64,000 nucleotides of DNA from Candidatus Thalassarchaeaceae archaeon. Lineage in GTDB: Archaea; Thermoplasmatota; Poseidoniia; Poseidoniales; Thalassarchaeaceae. Position numbers and translations under genes: made by a program. The notes below the pieces were generated by a model. That model saw only the letters and a list, made by a program, of their open reading frames with translations. It did no database searches and had not been told where the DNA came from. The DNA is taken from the NCBI GenBank assembly GCA_943841885.1, contig CALSZZ010000002.1, positions 299,835 to 363,834 of the forward strand, in the 5' to 3' direction. Of this stretch, positions 26,303 through 39,000 are shown one piece after another (positions within the stretch are counted from its first letter, which is position 1; every line of letters begins with the position of its first letter).

Positions 26303-27622
26303 ATGAAAATAATTAATGATACTATTCATGGTCAGTTTAAACTGAATGGTGTCTGTGAAGAATTGCTCAAAACACCAGAGATGAATAAACTTAGTCATAT
26401 TAAGCAATTAGGATTGGCGCATCTCGTTTTTCCTGGGGCCCACCATACTCGCTTTGAACACTCTTTAGGAGTATCTCATGTAGCAGGCATGATGGCCGAT
26501 CAACTAAAATTAGATTCTCATGAGAAATTAACTGTGGAAGTCGCAGGTATGTTACATGATGTTGGTCATGGACCGTATTCACATACTTTAGAACATATTT
26601 TGCACGAAAGAGGGGGATTAGATCATATGTCCATAACCGAAGGAATAATTTTAGGAGATTATGATATAATTAGAGATGATGAATCCCGCATAAATAAAAA
26701 TAGAGTTTTAATTCCTGACATACTCGAAAAATATGATCTAAATCCACAAGAAGTTGCGGGTTTAATTCGAGGACCTAACGCAGGTGGTACTGAAAGATCA
26801 TTACTTTCATGGATTGAAGGACAAGAAGATTTTGTAGATATAGATAATACCCTTGAGCACTTAATACATGGTCCAGTTGATTGTGATCAGATAGATTATC
26901 TATTACGTGACTCTCATTTCACTGGCGTAAAGCATGGAGTAATAGACCATAGGAGATTGATATCAAGTATGGCTAGAAAAGGCGGTGACATTTCAATCAA
27001 AGAAGGAGGATTAACCTCTTTAGAAGGAATGTTGATGTCTCGTGGGTTAATGTACAGTTCAGTTTATTTTCACAGAGTCACTAGAGTCACAGAAGTCATG
27101 CTATCGAGTGCCGTTGAGAGAAGCATGGATAATCTTCCGGATTCAGTAGATATGCAAAGATTTGTTGATTCTGAGGTATGGGGCGCTTTAAACGAAGCTA
27201 ACGATTTTTCTAAAGATATAATTAGCCGTTTTAAATACCGTCAATTGATGAAAGTATGTATCAGTAGAAGGCGCCAAGAATTATCTGATTATCAAGTAAC
27301 AAGATTGGTCGAAATGGCTAAAGATTCTGCTAAAAGACGTATTTTTGAAGATGATATTGCCCACAGAGCAGGATTATCTCCAGGTTATGTATCCATTGAT
27401 ATGCCTAGCGTAAAACTACTTTTATCAGAACCTAGAATGTCTCAAGTTGATATTAAAATAATAGGTGATGATGGGAAAATACGTTGGTTAAAAGAACATA
27501 CTCCTATTGCAGATGCATTGCGTAATCGTCAAGTAAGTCAATCAGCAGTTTATGTAATGACAGTCCCTAGCCATAAAGAAGTAGTTTCAAGTCTAATTGA
27601 AAGGCATTTGTTTAATATTTAA
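26303..27622 (+). CDS. HD-domain phosphohydrolase (dNTPase/SAMHD1-like)
   Basis: A 439-residue HD superfamily hydrolase. The metal ligands are visible: His53 in HTRFEHSLGV, His85-Asp86 in GMLHDVGHGPYSH, and a distal aspartate in HGPVDCDQIDYLLRD near residues 190-205. This spacing is typical of the dGTPase/SAMHD1-related YdhJ-type group, which removes triphosphate from deoxynucleotides. The C-terminal third is less conserved. GAGAGGAG lies six bases before the ATG, a good Shine-Dalgarno sequence. It is divergent from the ribbon-helix-helix gene and is followed by gdhA after ~115 bp. A nucleotide-pool role is inferred from the family; the substrate is unknown. Confidence 0.88.
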   Translation: MKIINDTIHGQFKLNGVCEELLKTPEMNKLSHIKQLGLAHLVFPGAHHTRFEHSLGVSHVAGMMADQLKLDSHEKLTVEVAGMLHDVGHGPYSHTLEHILHERGGLDHMSITEGIILGDYDIIRDDESRINKNRVLIPDILEKYDLNPQEVAGLIRGPNAGGTERSLLSWIEGQEDFVDIDNTLEHLIHGPVDCDQIDYLLRDSHFTGVKHGVIDHRRLISSMARKGGDISIKEGGLTSLEGMLMSRGLMYSSVYFHRVTRVTEVMLSSAVERSMDNLPDSVDMQRFVDSEVWGALNEANDFSKDIISRFKYRQLMKVCISRRRQELSDYQVTRLVEMAKDSAKRRIFEDDIAHRAGLSPGYVSIDMPSVKLLLSEPRMSQVDIKIIGDDGKIRWLKEHTPIADALRNRQVSQSAVYVMTVPSHKEVVSSLIERHLFNI

Positions 27623-27658
27623 TAGACTACGATATTGTGTCGCATAGCCATTCTTTAG

Positions 27659-29095
<1,437 letters not shown>

Positions 29096-29120
29096 TTATT
29101 GTTATTTTTATTTTCAATTA

Positions 29121-29127
29121 TTTTTTT
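29121..29127 (+). terminator. T-run terminator after gdhA
   Basis: Seven consecutive T's, preceded by other short T tracts, follow the gdhA stop at 29095 and abut the convergent gene's stop codon. Archaeal transcription ends in such U-rich tracts without needing a hairpin. Confidence 0.4.
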
Positions 29128-30829
29128 ATGTATCTAGATCTGTAGTATTTGCTTCAGACTTTGTTGCTGCTCTATTTACTAGTACATATCCTATTATTAT
29201 TATCCCTGATGAAATAACAATTAATATTGGTATGACATATGAAAAACCAGCCTCATCTTCATTTATTTTCCAATTAATCGTTTCACTCGTCATATTGCCT
29301 CCTCCGAAAGAGTCCTCTTCGACTATCTGGGTTGGAGTTAAGATTACACATTTTAACTCTTCATTACCTGCTTTACTATTTCTCCAATCAAATATTATTT
29401 CTCCAATTCCTCCTGCTTCTACCAATACATTAGGATAACTATCTGTTTCAGCATTTTCTCCTGTGCTGTTAAGGTAACATGTTATTGCGATATGTGCAGC
29501 AGCAGTCCCTTCATTGACTACTTTTCCTATCATGGCAATTGATCCCTTAACCTCTTCAGTGCTTTCTTCCGATTCCAAACTCATCCATTTAATACTTGGA
29601 GTATTTTGATTTATTATTATTATTTTGTCATTACTTAGTTTTATTCCGGAACTACCATAATTATCAATTTCAGAATTCTCTGGATTCCAGGCCGTCCTAT
29701 ATTTTATTACATTAATTACTGCATCTTCTCTCCAAATATCATCTACAGCCCAGATATTATCATCAGACCAACCTATTTCGATAATTCTCTCTCTGCCTCC
29801 ATCTATGTATGATATTCCATCTGCATTACTAAAATTAGTATAAGTATCAATTCCATATAGTCCTTTAATCTGATATTCTACCCATACAGCATCAAATTGT
29901 ATATACTGACCCATAATTCTCCTTTCCCATTTGTCGGTTAGGTCTCCAGAGCCTGTTGTATCTTCACTCCAATTTATTTCACTTTCAGGCATACCTCTGA
30001 TGTCATGATCATCTAGGCTACCAATAATTTTTGTACTGGTTAACGTTATTGATGCATTATCATCATTAAGTAAAATTGGTCCTGAACGAATTAAATCATT
30101 TGCTACTAATTCAATATTTCCAGTTGCAATAATATTAGCACCTATTATTGTAGAGTTATATGATTTTAAGTCCCCTGAAATATCAATTGTATAATCACGG
30201 AATCCAGAAATCATCATATTCGTATATTCTAAATCACTGGCAAGATATTTGTCAGTGACTCCGTTGTAGACAACTGAAACTGTACTTAAAGATATAGGAG
30301 TTGACCCATAACCACATAATCCTATAATGAGTTTTTCTGCGGAAGAATTATATGACTGAATATTGTAAGAAAATTCTGTATTATTCATCGTTAAAACTTC
30401 ATCTAGTATGTATGCAGTCGCTCCATTGAAATTAGAATTAGTAGATGATTCTAATCTAATTTCAAAATCATCGCCGTAAGATGTTATATCAAGTCTAATC
30501 GTTGATCTATTGAAATCATCACAATAACCATACCCCTTCAAATCAGAAGGTATATTTTCTGATGTAAATATTGTTTGTTCAAGTACTAATAATCCGCCTT
30601 TATCTATTTTTAAAGATGATTCCGGAGAGAAAACAATTTCAGAATCAATTATTGTCAATTTCCCACCATTCAGTATCTTTACAACACCATCTATATTTTC
30701 TCCATCTGTCCAAGTAACATCAGATTCTATCAACATTTCATCTGTATTTTGGGCTGAACTATTGCCAATTATTCCCAAATTTGCTATGAAAAATAATAAA
30801 CTTAAAATTACTATGTGTCTTTTCTCCAT
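29126..30829 (-). CDS. Surface protein, signal peptide plus C-terminal anchor
   Basis: A 567-residue protein of unknown function. MEKRHIVILSLLFFIANLGIIG is a clear signal peptide, ending near NSSAQN. The first ~270 residues have the short-repeat strand pattern of a parallel beta-helix (VKILNGGKLTIIDSEIVF, GGLLVLEQTIF). A CARDB-like segment follows around residues 440-520. The transmembrane helix is near the C-terminus (YVIPILIVISSGIIIIGYVL), with a short cytoplasmic tail. ATG 30829 is preferred over the frame's first ATG at 30910 because GAGGT lies just before it and the signal peptide then begins at residue 1. It is divergent from carS. Confidence 0.82.
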   Translation of the reverse strand: MEKRHIVILSLLFFIANLGIIGNSSAQNTDEMLIESDVTWTDGENIDGVVKILNGGKLTIIDSEIVFSPESSLKIDKGGLLVLEQTIFTSENIPSDLKGYGYCDDFNRSTIRLDITSYGDDFEIRLESSTNSNFNGATAYILDEVLTMNNTEFSYNIQSYNSSAEKLIIGLCGYGSTPISLSTVSVVYNGVTDKYLASDLEYTNMMISGFRDYTIDISGDLKSYNSTIIGANIIATGNIELVANDLIRSGPILLNDDNASITLTSTKIIGSLDDHDIRGMPESEINWSEDTTGSGDLTDKWERRIMGQYIQFDAVWVEYQIKGLYGIDTYTNFSNADGISYIDGGRERIIEIGWSDDNIWAVDDIWREDAVINVIKYRTAWNPENSEIDNYGSSGIKLSNDKIIIINQNTPSIKWMSLESEESTEEVKGSIAMIGKVVNEGTAAAHIAITCYLNSTGENAETDSYPNVLVEAGGIGEIIFDWRNSKAGNEELKCVILTPTQIVEEDSFGGGNMTSETINWKINEDEAGFSYVIPILIVISSGIIIIGYVLVNRAATKSEANTTDLDT

Positions 30830-30922
30830 CAAACCTCGCACACTTGTATACTCCATGAATAGTTCGGTTGTTTTAGTAACTTTATACGATAGACTCTTTC
30901 GTTGCCTCATGCTGGCAATGTT

Positions 30923-31576
30923 ATGGATGCAGTCGAGTTTTTCATCAACGTTCTCACAGTTTTGATTCTATACGGTCCTGCTTATCTCGCTAATACAGGC
31001 GCAATGCTGTTTGGTAAATGGATTCCTGATGCAACAGGAATTCGTAAAATAATCATCGATAAAGGACGAAATTGGCATGATGGCCATAGGATTTTGGGTG
31101 ATGGTAAGTCCTGGAATGGTCTTTTAGGAGGTTCTTTTACTAGTGCTTTATTGATGCTAATTTCACATACAATATGGGAAGGAAGGACCTTTGAAAAATC
31201 AAAACCATTTGTAGATCCATTAGAAATGGCCAATAACACTGATTGGTTTTGGTTAGTTAATGACTCATATACAGCACTATTTTTAGGTTTTTTATTAGGC
31301 CTAGCTTGCTTAATAGGTGATTCAGCAGGGTCATTTTTCAAGAGAAGAAGGGGATTAAAAAGGGAAGGAAATATAAGTTCTAAAGCCCCAATACTTGATA
31401 CTATTCCTTTTGCCATCTCAATTTTCTTATTCAGCTTTATACTATTTCCTAGTCAAACATTTACAAAAGAAGAATTAATTTTACCAATAATAACACTATT
31501 GCTTTTAACTCCTGTCATTCATCGTTTAACAAATATTTTAGGTTACAGATTGGGCTTAAAAGATGTACCTTATTGA
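30923..31576 (+). CDS. carS: CDP-archaeol synthase
   Basis: CarS activates the unsaturated archaeal ether lipid DGGGP with CTP for polar head-group attachment, so it is a strong archaeal marker. The protein is ~217 residues with about five hydrophobic segments. Family motifs include YGPAYLANTGAMLFGKWIP at the N-terminus, HRILGDGKSWNGLLGG (the CDP-alcohol/CTP site region) and CLIGDSAGSFFKRRRGLKR. APILDTIPFAISIF matches the conserved LDQ-type C-terminal segment with a changed residue (Thr instead of Gln). ATG 30923 is used; a TTG seven codons upstream extends the frame. It is followed by purD after ~55 bp. Confidence 0.88.
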   Translation: MDAVEFFINVLTVLILYGPAYLANTGAMLFGKWIPDATGIRKIIIDKGRNWHDGHRILGDGKSWNGLLGGSFTSALLMLISHTIWEGRTFEKSKPFVDPLEMANNTDWFWLVNDSYTALFLGFLLGLACLIGDSAGSFFKRRRGLKREGNISSKAPILDTIPFAISIFLFSFILFPSQTFTKEELILPIITLLLLTPVIHRLTNILGYRLGLKDVPY

Positions 31577-31630
31577 TAATAACATATACGTTCTTATTGG
31601 TCATTAACTTCGGATTGAGTGGGAAGTTAC

Positions 31631-32896
31631 ATGGATATACTAATCATAGGTAGCGGAGGGAGAGAACATGCTTTCGCGATTGGATTCAATGAATCTGAAT
31701 CTGTCAATAATATACACGTTGCCCCTGGTAATGTTGGTACCTCAAAAATAGCAATAAATCATGATATTGATATCTCAAAACCAGAATTAATTCTTGAATT
31801 GGCATCTAAATTAGGTGTCGATCTTGTAGTTATTGGCCCTGAAGTGCCACTTGTAGATGGTGTAGCAGATCATTTAATGAAATCTGAAATTCCTTGCTTT
31901 GGACCAATTTCAAAATGGGCAAATTTAGAGGGTTCAAAGAAATATGCAAAAAAAATAATGAAAAAATTGAATATACCTACAGCAAATTTTGTGGAGTTAT
32001 CTAAAATCTCTGCAAGTCATAATATTTTGAATATTTTTAATCCTCCATGGGTAATCAAAAGAGATGTATTAGCCGGAGGTAAAGGAGTTACTGTTACAGA
32101 TTCTAAGGAAACAGCAATATCTTCAATAAATTATGCCATAGAGTCTGATGGGCGTGTATTAGTGGAAGAGTTCATGGAAGGAGAAGAAGCCTCTATCTTA
32201 GTTATAATGGATGAATCTGATTATGTATGCTTGCCCCCCAGTCAAGACCATAAACGTTTGAAAGACGAAGATAAAGGGCCAAACACTGGAGGGATGGGGG
32301 CCTATGCTCCCGCACCAGTTGTAACTCCCTCGATAATGAAGAGAGTAGAAGAACAAATAATACAGCCTATACATGTATATTTAAAAAATCAAGAATTTCC
32401 TTACAGGGGTTGCTTGTATATTGGAATAATGATAGATAAGGACGGAGCACCAAAGGTGGTAGAGTTTAATGTAAGATTTGGTGATCCTGAGACCCAAGTT
32501 ACAGTACCTTTAATTTCATCAGATATAGGTGAATTATTTTATTCTGCTGCAACAGGTAATCTTTCTAATTCCAATATAGCCTTCCATAATTATAGTTCTG
32601 CAACTGTCGTATTAGCCTCAAATAATTATCCACTTAAGCCCATCACCGGAGATATAATCTCAGGTAACGATGTTATCATTGAAGAAGGAGAGATAAGGGC
32701 TTTTATTCATTATGCAGGTGCCTCATTAAATAATCACGGAGAGTATATCTCATCAGGGGGAAGAGTACTCTCAGCAACAGGCATTGCCCCTACTCTAAAA
32801 GAAGCAGTTGAAGCTGCATATCAAATTGTAAATAATATTCAATTAAAAGACTCTCATTATCGTTCAGACATAGGTTTTAGAGCATTGCAGAGATGA
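31631..32896 (+). CDS. purD: Phosphoribosylamine-glycine ligase
   Basis: PurD joins glycine to phosphoribosylamine in the second step of purine synthesis. The N-terminus MDILIIGSGGREHAFA is the family signature. VVIGPEVPLVDGVAD and KYAKKIMKKLNIPTA belong to the N-terminal and ATP-grasp boundary. KRDVLAGGKGVTV, DHKRLKDEDKGPNTGGMGAY and VVEFNVRFGDPETQV are ATP-grasp and metal-binding motifs. The 421-residue length is normal. ATG 31631 is chosen because it places the signature at residue 1; the frame's first start is a GTG at 31619. No other pur gene is nearby, so it is scattered from the pathway, as is common in archaea. Confidence 0.96.
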   Translation: MDILIIGSGGREHAFAIGFNESESVNNIHVAPGNVGTSKIAINHDIDISKPELILELASKLGVDLVVIGPEVPLVDGVADHLMKSEIPCFGPISKWANLEGSKKYAKKIMKKLNIPTANFVELSKISASHNILNIFNPPWVIKRDVLAGGKGVTVTDSKETAISSINYAIESDGRVLVEEFMEGEEASILVIMDESDYVCLPPSQDHKRLKDEDKGPNTGGMGAYAPAPVVTPSIMKRVEEQIIQPIHVYLKNQEFPYRGCLYIGIMIDKDGAPKVVEFNVRFGDPETQVTVPLISSDIGELFYSAATGNLSNSNIAFHNYSSATVVLASNNYPLKPITGDIISGNDVIIEEGEIRAFIHYAGASLNNHGEYISSGGRVLSATGIAPTLKEAVEAAYQIVNNIQLKDSHYRSDIGFRALQR

Positions 32897-33009
32897 ATAC
32901 TAAACCTCTTCTCAGCATCAATAAGGGTGTTACTCCCACGAACGGTTAAAACAACCCGTCATTTCCCCGCGATGTTGGGCCTTGAGGCTGCAACACACGG
33001 TGATATAAT

Positions 33010-36000
33010 ATGGAAAAAAATGAAGAGGCGGCAAAAGGTAATTTCTTTTATCAAGATATTGCTTCTGTTCCTGTAATATTGGCTACATTAATGGTGCTAT
33101 ATTTCGGAGTTAGTTTTGCTGTCAATGGAGATATAGGGAATGAAGGATATGCTAACATCTTTATTCTACCTTTATCCGCTGCATTAGCATCGGTTATTGG
33201 TAGAATAAGTACATCTTATTCTATGCCAAATTTTTCTAATTATCGTTCCTTTATCGCTTCTACAGCCATAGTTATATTTGCTTTTTTAATAGATTTTATT
33301 GCAAATTTTGATAATAACGTTTTCTTTCTTACTTTTACACTAGTTGGTATATTATCGGTATTTTTATCCGAAGCAAAACGTATAGAAGAATCTGACTTAA
33401 TTCTCACAACTATTATTGGTTTCCATCTAGCTGTTTCTTATGCTTCTAATTTAATTTTCGATCCAGGCTTAGATATAGACTCTCAGAGAACTGATATTGG
33501 TATTGCTTTCATTTCATTTTGGTTAGCATCTATATCAATTGGATTTACATTAATGGGCTTATTAAAGGGGACATTAAATCAAGCAGGAAAAAGCATTATC
33601 TTTTCAGAGATACCTAATTTTCCAAAAAATCGTTCTTTCGTAATATTTTCATCCATCATATCTATTGTTTACATTATTCCATTGTTCCAATTTGATAATT
33701 ATGAAAATCTAGGAGTAATATGGGCTGTTTCGACAAATGTAATAATCTTATTTTATGCTCTCTGTTACTTTGAGAAATGGCATGTCCTTGGATCTATGGT
33801 TCTTATTAATTGGTTTATTTTTACTATGGCTCATCTTCAAGAGATTGGTAATACATTTTATCCAGGAATATTCGAAGAAGAAAGTTTCACAGGCGCATTT
33901 TCATGGGCATTCATAACCTTTTGGCTAAATGTCGGAGCGATAACTATAGCTTCAAAAGGATATTTTGGAGATATAGCACCAATGCGAAGTAAAAGTAAAT
34001 TGAGGATATGGTGGGATTCTAATTATTACTCAATTTTAATTCCTCTCTCATTCATTGTAGCTCTGACTGTAAGAGTTGTTTGGAATGTAATCCCTGCTAT
34101 GAATGCCCCTGGGACTGGGACATGGGATATGTCTGGAGGATCTGATCCTTGGTACATGAAACGTATCGTGGATTACATCTTAGCAAATAATAGTCACTTT
34201 ATTTTTGATGCTGATAGGGCTTATCCAATGGGAGCGATAAATCCTAGGCCACCATTGTTTACTTGGTCTTTAGCATTAGGTGGCATGGCATTATCATGGA
34301 TTTTAGAATCAGATAACACCGGAGAGATTGTATGGTGGAGTATAGCTTCTTTACCTGCCATTTATGGCGCACTCGTAGTTTTCCCTGTCGCAGGCATAGC
34401 ATACAAAGTTCATGGAAAAAAAGCTGCAATAATTTCTGCCTGGCTTATAGCACTAATGCCGGGCCATATTAGTCGTTCCACTTTTGGAATGGTAGACCAC
34501 GATTCTTTTGCAATTTTACTTCTATCAACTGCATTTTATTTTTGGGTTAATGCTCTTTCACATATGAACCAAGAAAGAATTTTTTCAAAAACTTCTTCAA
34601 ATCCATTATATCTTCTCGCTGGAATAAGAGAAACTTGGGTTAGAAATCCTAGGGTGATGTCTAACGCAACCTTAGCGGGAATCGCCTTTGCTGTGATGGC
34701 TTTAGGATGGAAAGGTTTCGTTTACGGGCCTGGAATTTTATTCTTGGTATTTTCTTTACAGGTATTATTCAATTTATTTCGCTCCAAGGATAGCTTACAA
34801 CTCACATCCGCAAGTTTACAGATGTTATTTACGCTATTTTTAATCCCACTTCCTTTCTACGCCTGGCCAGGTTTAAATTTAGTCTTAGATCCGAGTGGAC
34901 TTCAACCACTTTTCTATATTATAGGCTTTACATTTATACTAGGTTGGACGACTTGTTCATTCAGGGATAAACCATGGTTACTGGTTCTCGGCGTTGGAAC
35001 TATTCTAATTTCACTTATTTTATCACTATTGTATATTTTACAAGAGGCTAATATATATGCTGGCTGGGATATTCTCTTCTCTGGTGGTTTTTACTTTGAT
35101 AAGAATAAGATTTTTGGAACTATTGGAGAAGCTCAAGCACCTAGCAGAGGAGTTTTATTTGCATCCTATGGTCCAATTGTATCATTAATAGGACTAAGTT
35201 ATGCATTTGTATTCCTTTGGAGGGGTGTAAGAACAAATAAGATGCCATTCACATTACTAGGATCTTGGGGAATTATTTCGACATACATGGCCTGGTCTGC
35301 GGGCAGATTCATAATCAATGCAACTCCAGTAATGGCAATTTTGGGGGGCATTGGAATTGCAATGCTCTGGCAATCAGCCAACTTTGGAAACTTTACTAAA
35401 GAATGGCGAAATTCTGGTATCGGAACTCCTCGTGCAAGATTCAATTCTCTTTGGCCAGCTACCAAAAAAAGCGTTGGTGTACCTGTTTTAGTTATTGTAT
35501 TCATGCTGGTCTTTACTCAACATATAACTTACGGTATAGATTCAGGAATACCTAGGAATTCTCAATCTGCTACAGATGTAGATAAAGCTATTTACGACAT
35601 AACTCCAGATATCCTAAGGGAAAATTTACTTGGCGAATTCTCAATACTAGGGGGCGGAGACTACAATCCTAATTCGGCTAATGGTTTAGAATATATGGGG
35701 ACATTCGGCCCAAGTTTCAATTCATATGGTTGGAATGATGCTTATGCTTGGCTTGAAGAGCAAGACAGAGATATAGGATTTAGTAACCGTCCAGCATTTT
35801 TATCTTGGTGGGATTATGGTTTTAGTGCTTTAGCACAAGGACAACATCCAACAGTAGCAGACAACTTCCAATCAGGAATACCTCACAGTGGAGGTATGCT
35901 TCTTTCTCAAGGGCAAGATGATACAATCGCTCTATTCATAGCTACTCTTGCTATGGGTGACAAGAAATACAATAATGAAGTAAGCCAAGATTTATTGGCA

Positions 36001-39000
36001 TCATTGTCAGGAACTATGAGCACCCTTCAAATAGAAGAATTTAAAAATATTATTGAGAATACACAATCGTCATTTGTATTAGAAAGAACAATGAAATTGA
36101 GAGCATCTTCTGATAATGTCGAATTACTTAGTGGATATTTATTAGATGCCAATGGCAACCCTTCAATTATTGAAGAATGGGTTGTGGTTAATGAAGACGG
36201 AACTAGAACCTCAATGGGCCAAAATCAATCAGCTGCTCTGTCTCTATACAATCAATCTAGGAGCTCTTCTTCAGTATCTTCTACTATGGCATCATGGAAT
36301 GAAGATATGCCTCCTAGTCATTATTATATTGGTAATTATAAATATACCAATGACTTGATTAATGACTTTGACTCACCCTCAACTCCTATTCATAAAACAA
36401 ATTCAAAGTTAGCAATGTTAAGGAATTTCCTAGTTACGGCATTCGATACTGATCAATTAGTAGATATTTATCATGGGCTCTCTTCAATAACTTATTCTAT
36501 CCAAGATTATGAAAATTCATTAGGAGAGAATATTGAAAGGAATAATGAAATAAGATATTTTGCAGTTGATAACCGCTTATTCCCAAAAGGGGGGGCATAT
36601 TATGAAGATTATTCATATCATCGTAGTGAAACTACTGGCATTTTCCATGCTCCAACAGGACTTTCAGGCTTAGATATGGATGATTATATAGCTACTTTTT
36701 ATCAATCTCAGAGAGGAGACGGACCAATTGTACCTAGAAGTCCACAAGAATACAATGATGCTTATTTGTCAGATTTAGAATTACAACAAAGTGGCGCATT
36801 ATCTGATTCTACACAAGTAATTAGGTATGTGGATATAGACTATCAACATCAAGAGCAATTCTTTGAAACCATGGTTGCTAGGACTTATGTGGGCTATGGA
36901 TCTTCAACTTTAGGTCTGGAAGGAGATGCAGAAACACCTTCAGTATGGGTTAATCCTCAAACAACCGGAAAGATCGGAGCACCAGGTTCCTACTTACAGA
37001 ATGCTTGGGCCCTTCCTGGTGCTATGATGAATCATATGGTAATATCGAACTGGTATGATAATGATTATGATGACGATGGTATACTCAATTCTGTCGACGA
37101 TTCTAAATGTCTAGATATCATTGAGAATAATACGGTATCAGATATTTCTTCAGGAGATAATAAAATAGAACTAGAAGATGCATCTCTGCTGCCATTCGAC
37201 GGAGGGGCTTATCTCTATCACATAGAAGGAAACCTCTCCATTAAATGGACTGGTAAAGATGGCAATACATTAACAGGAGTTACAGGTATATCTAAGAATG
37301 TAACTTCAAATTCATTACTTTCTCACAACCCAGACCCACTTTGTAGTTCTATTTACGACTCAAATCATTTTGTTAAAATTCTGAAATACTACAGTGGTGC
37401 AACCCTTGAAGGAACTGTTTCACTCGATGGAGAGGGAATTGTACCCAATGCACGAATACTAATTGAAAGAGATGCATTCAGTGGAGAAGAAATGCCAGAT
37501 GAGAATGGAAATGTAATTGACGAAGATCCAAGGACATATTGGGTGCCAATAGGACACACTGATGCAAATTCAGAAGGAGAATTCTCATTCACAGTACCTT
37601 CAGGTAAAATACGTGTTTCAGCATTCATTGGAGAGACTAATCTCGATGCAGCCCGTGCTTCAATTATGAGTTCAGATGTTGGGCAAACAATGTTTGAGTT
37701 GACGATTGAAGAAAATAACCAAAGAGCAATTAATCCTGTCACAGGAATATTGGGTAATGTTTCAGGATCTACATGGTTATCTGAAACTATAGTTAACGTA
37801 TCTGAGACGCAGGGGCATAGTAATGGTGTCGAAAAAGTTGAAGTATCGATTGATGTATCTTCATCTTCATCATCTGGTGTATTGTCCTGGACCGGAAATT
37901 CAGAATTCAATGGTGCACCTATATTGGATGCGGAAGTAATTCTTTCTCCTTCGTCAGACCTAATTGAATTAGATGACTATGTAGTAACTACTTCTAACGG
38001 CTCTGTAGACGGTGAGAACTTACAATTCCAAGGAACTGGTGAGGTAATATTTAGTGGCCCTGGTAGTGTCCGCTCTGAAAATATTCTGTCCGTCTCAGAT
38101 TTTACTGGAACGCATATTCAAAGTATATACAATAATCATAGCGTTTCAGGAGATGGATTATTTACTGGTGTAGGAAAAATTACAAACGGGATAATAAATG
38201 ATATCATAGAAATTAATGATTGTCAAAATGATTCTATCCCAACAGGGGAAGATATCTGTAAATTGGCAGATGGAGAATATCTGATGGATGGCATCTTCAA
38301 TGCATCAGGAAAATATACCTCTGTAGGAGTATCTACATTTACTAGGGGCCTCAATCAAGCAACTTTGCTAGGTTCGGGAATATTTACTACTAGTGAAGAG
38401 ACCAATCTTGATTCTTACGGGATAATTAACGGTACTGGAGTATTTTCTGGTTCTGGTTTATTTAGTGGCCCAATGGTTCAACCTGGTACATTCACAGTGA
38501 ATAATGCAATACCCGGATTATACGATATAACTATCATCCTTGAAGATGGGACATCAGTTGACTTAGATAGTACTTTCAATGTACCACTACTAGGATCCTT
38601 AGCGCCCATTTTAATTGATGTTCCAGCAGGATCAATATCTGGTTCATTAGTCGATACTTCGGGAGAAGTTGTTAATTCATCAATTTCACTCATTCTAAAT
38701 GATAATATTTCTTCTTCTAAGGATGCCACTGAGGATTGTTCGATTGTTAATTTCGCACCGTGCTTAATTTATCCAGATGAACAAGGAAAGATATTGTTTG
38801 GCCCAATTGCTCCTGGTGAATATATTGTAGAGATTGATTCAGATATGGATGGAATGCCTGAAGTAAGTGAATTATATATCTTTGATACAAATTCACCTTC
38901 CGATGTCTCTTTCCCGTCACCTTTACCAGATACCTCAGATATTTATTTTACAGTATCTGATGAAGGCGTCAATGTAGCAAATCTAAATATTTCTTTTTAT

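Noticed and set aside
37389..37910. 173-codon minus-strand frame inside the OST stalk
   Set aside because: Antisense shadow of a continuous coding frame; no family signature.
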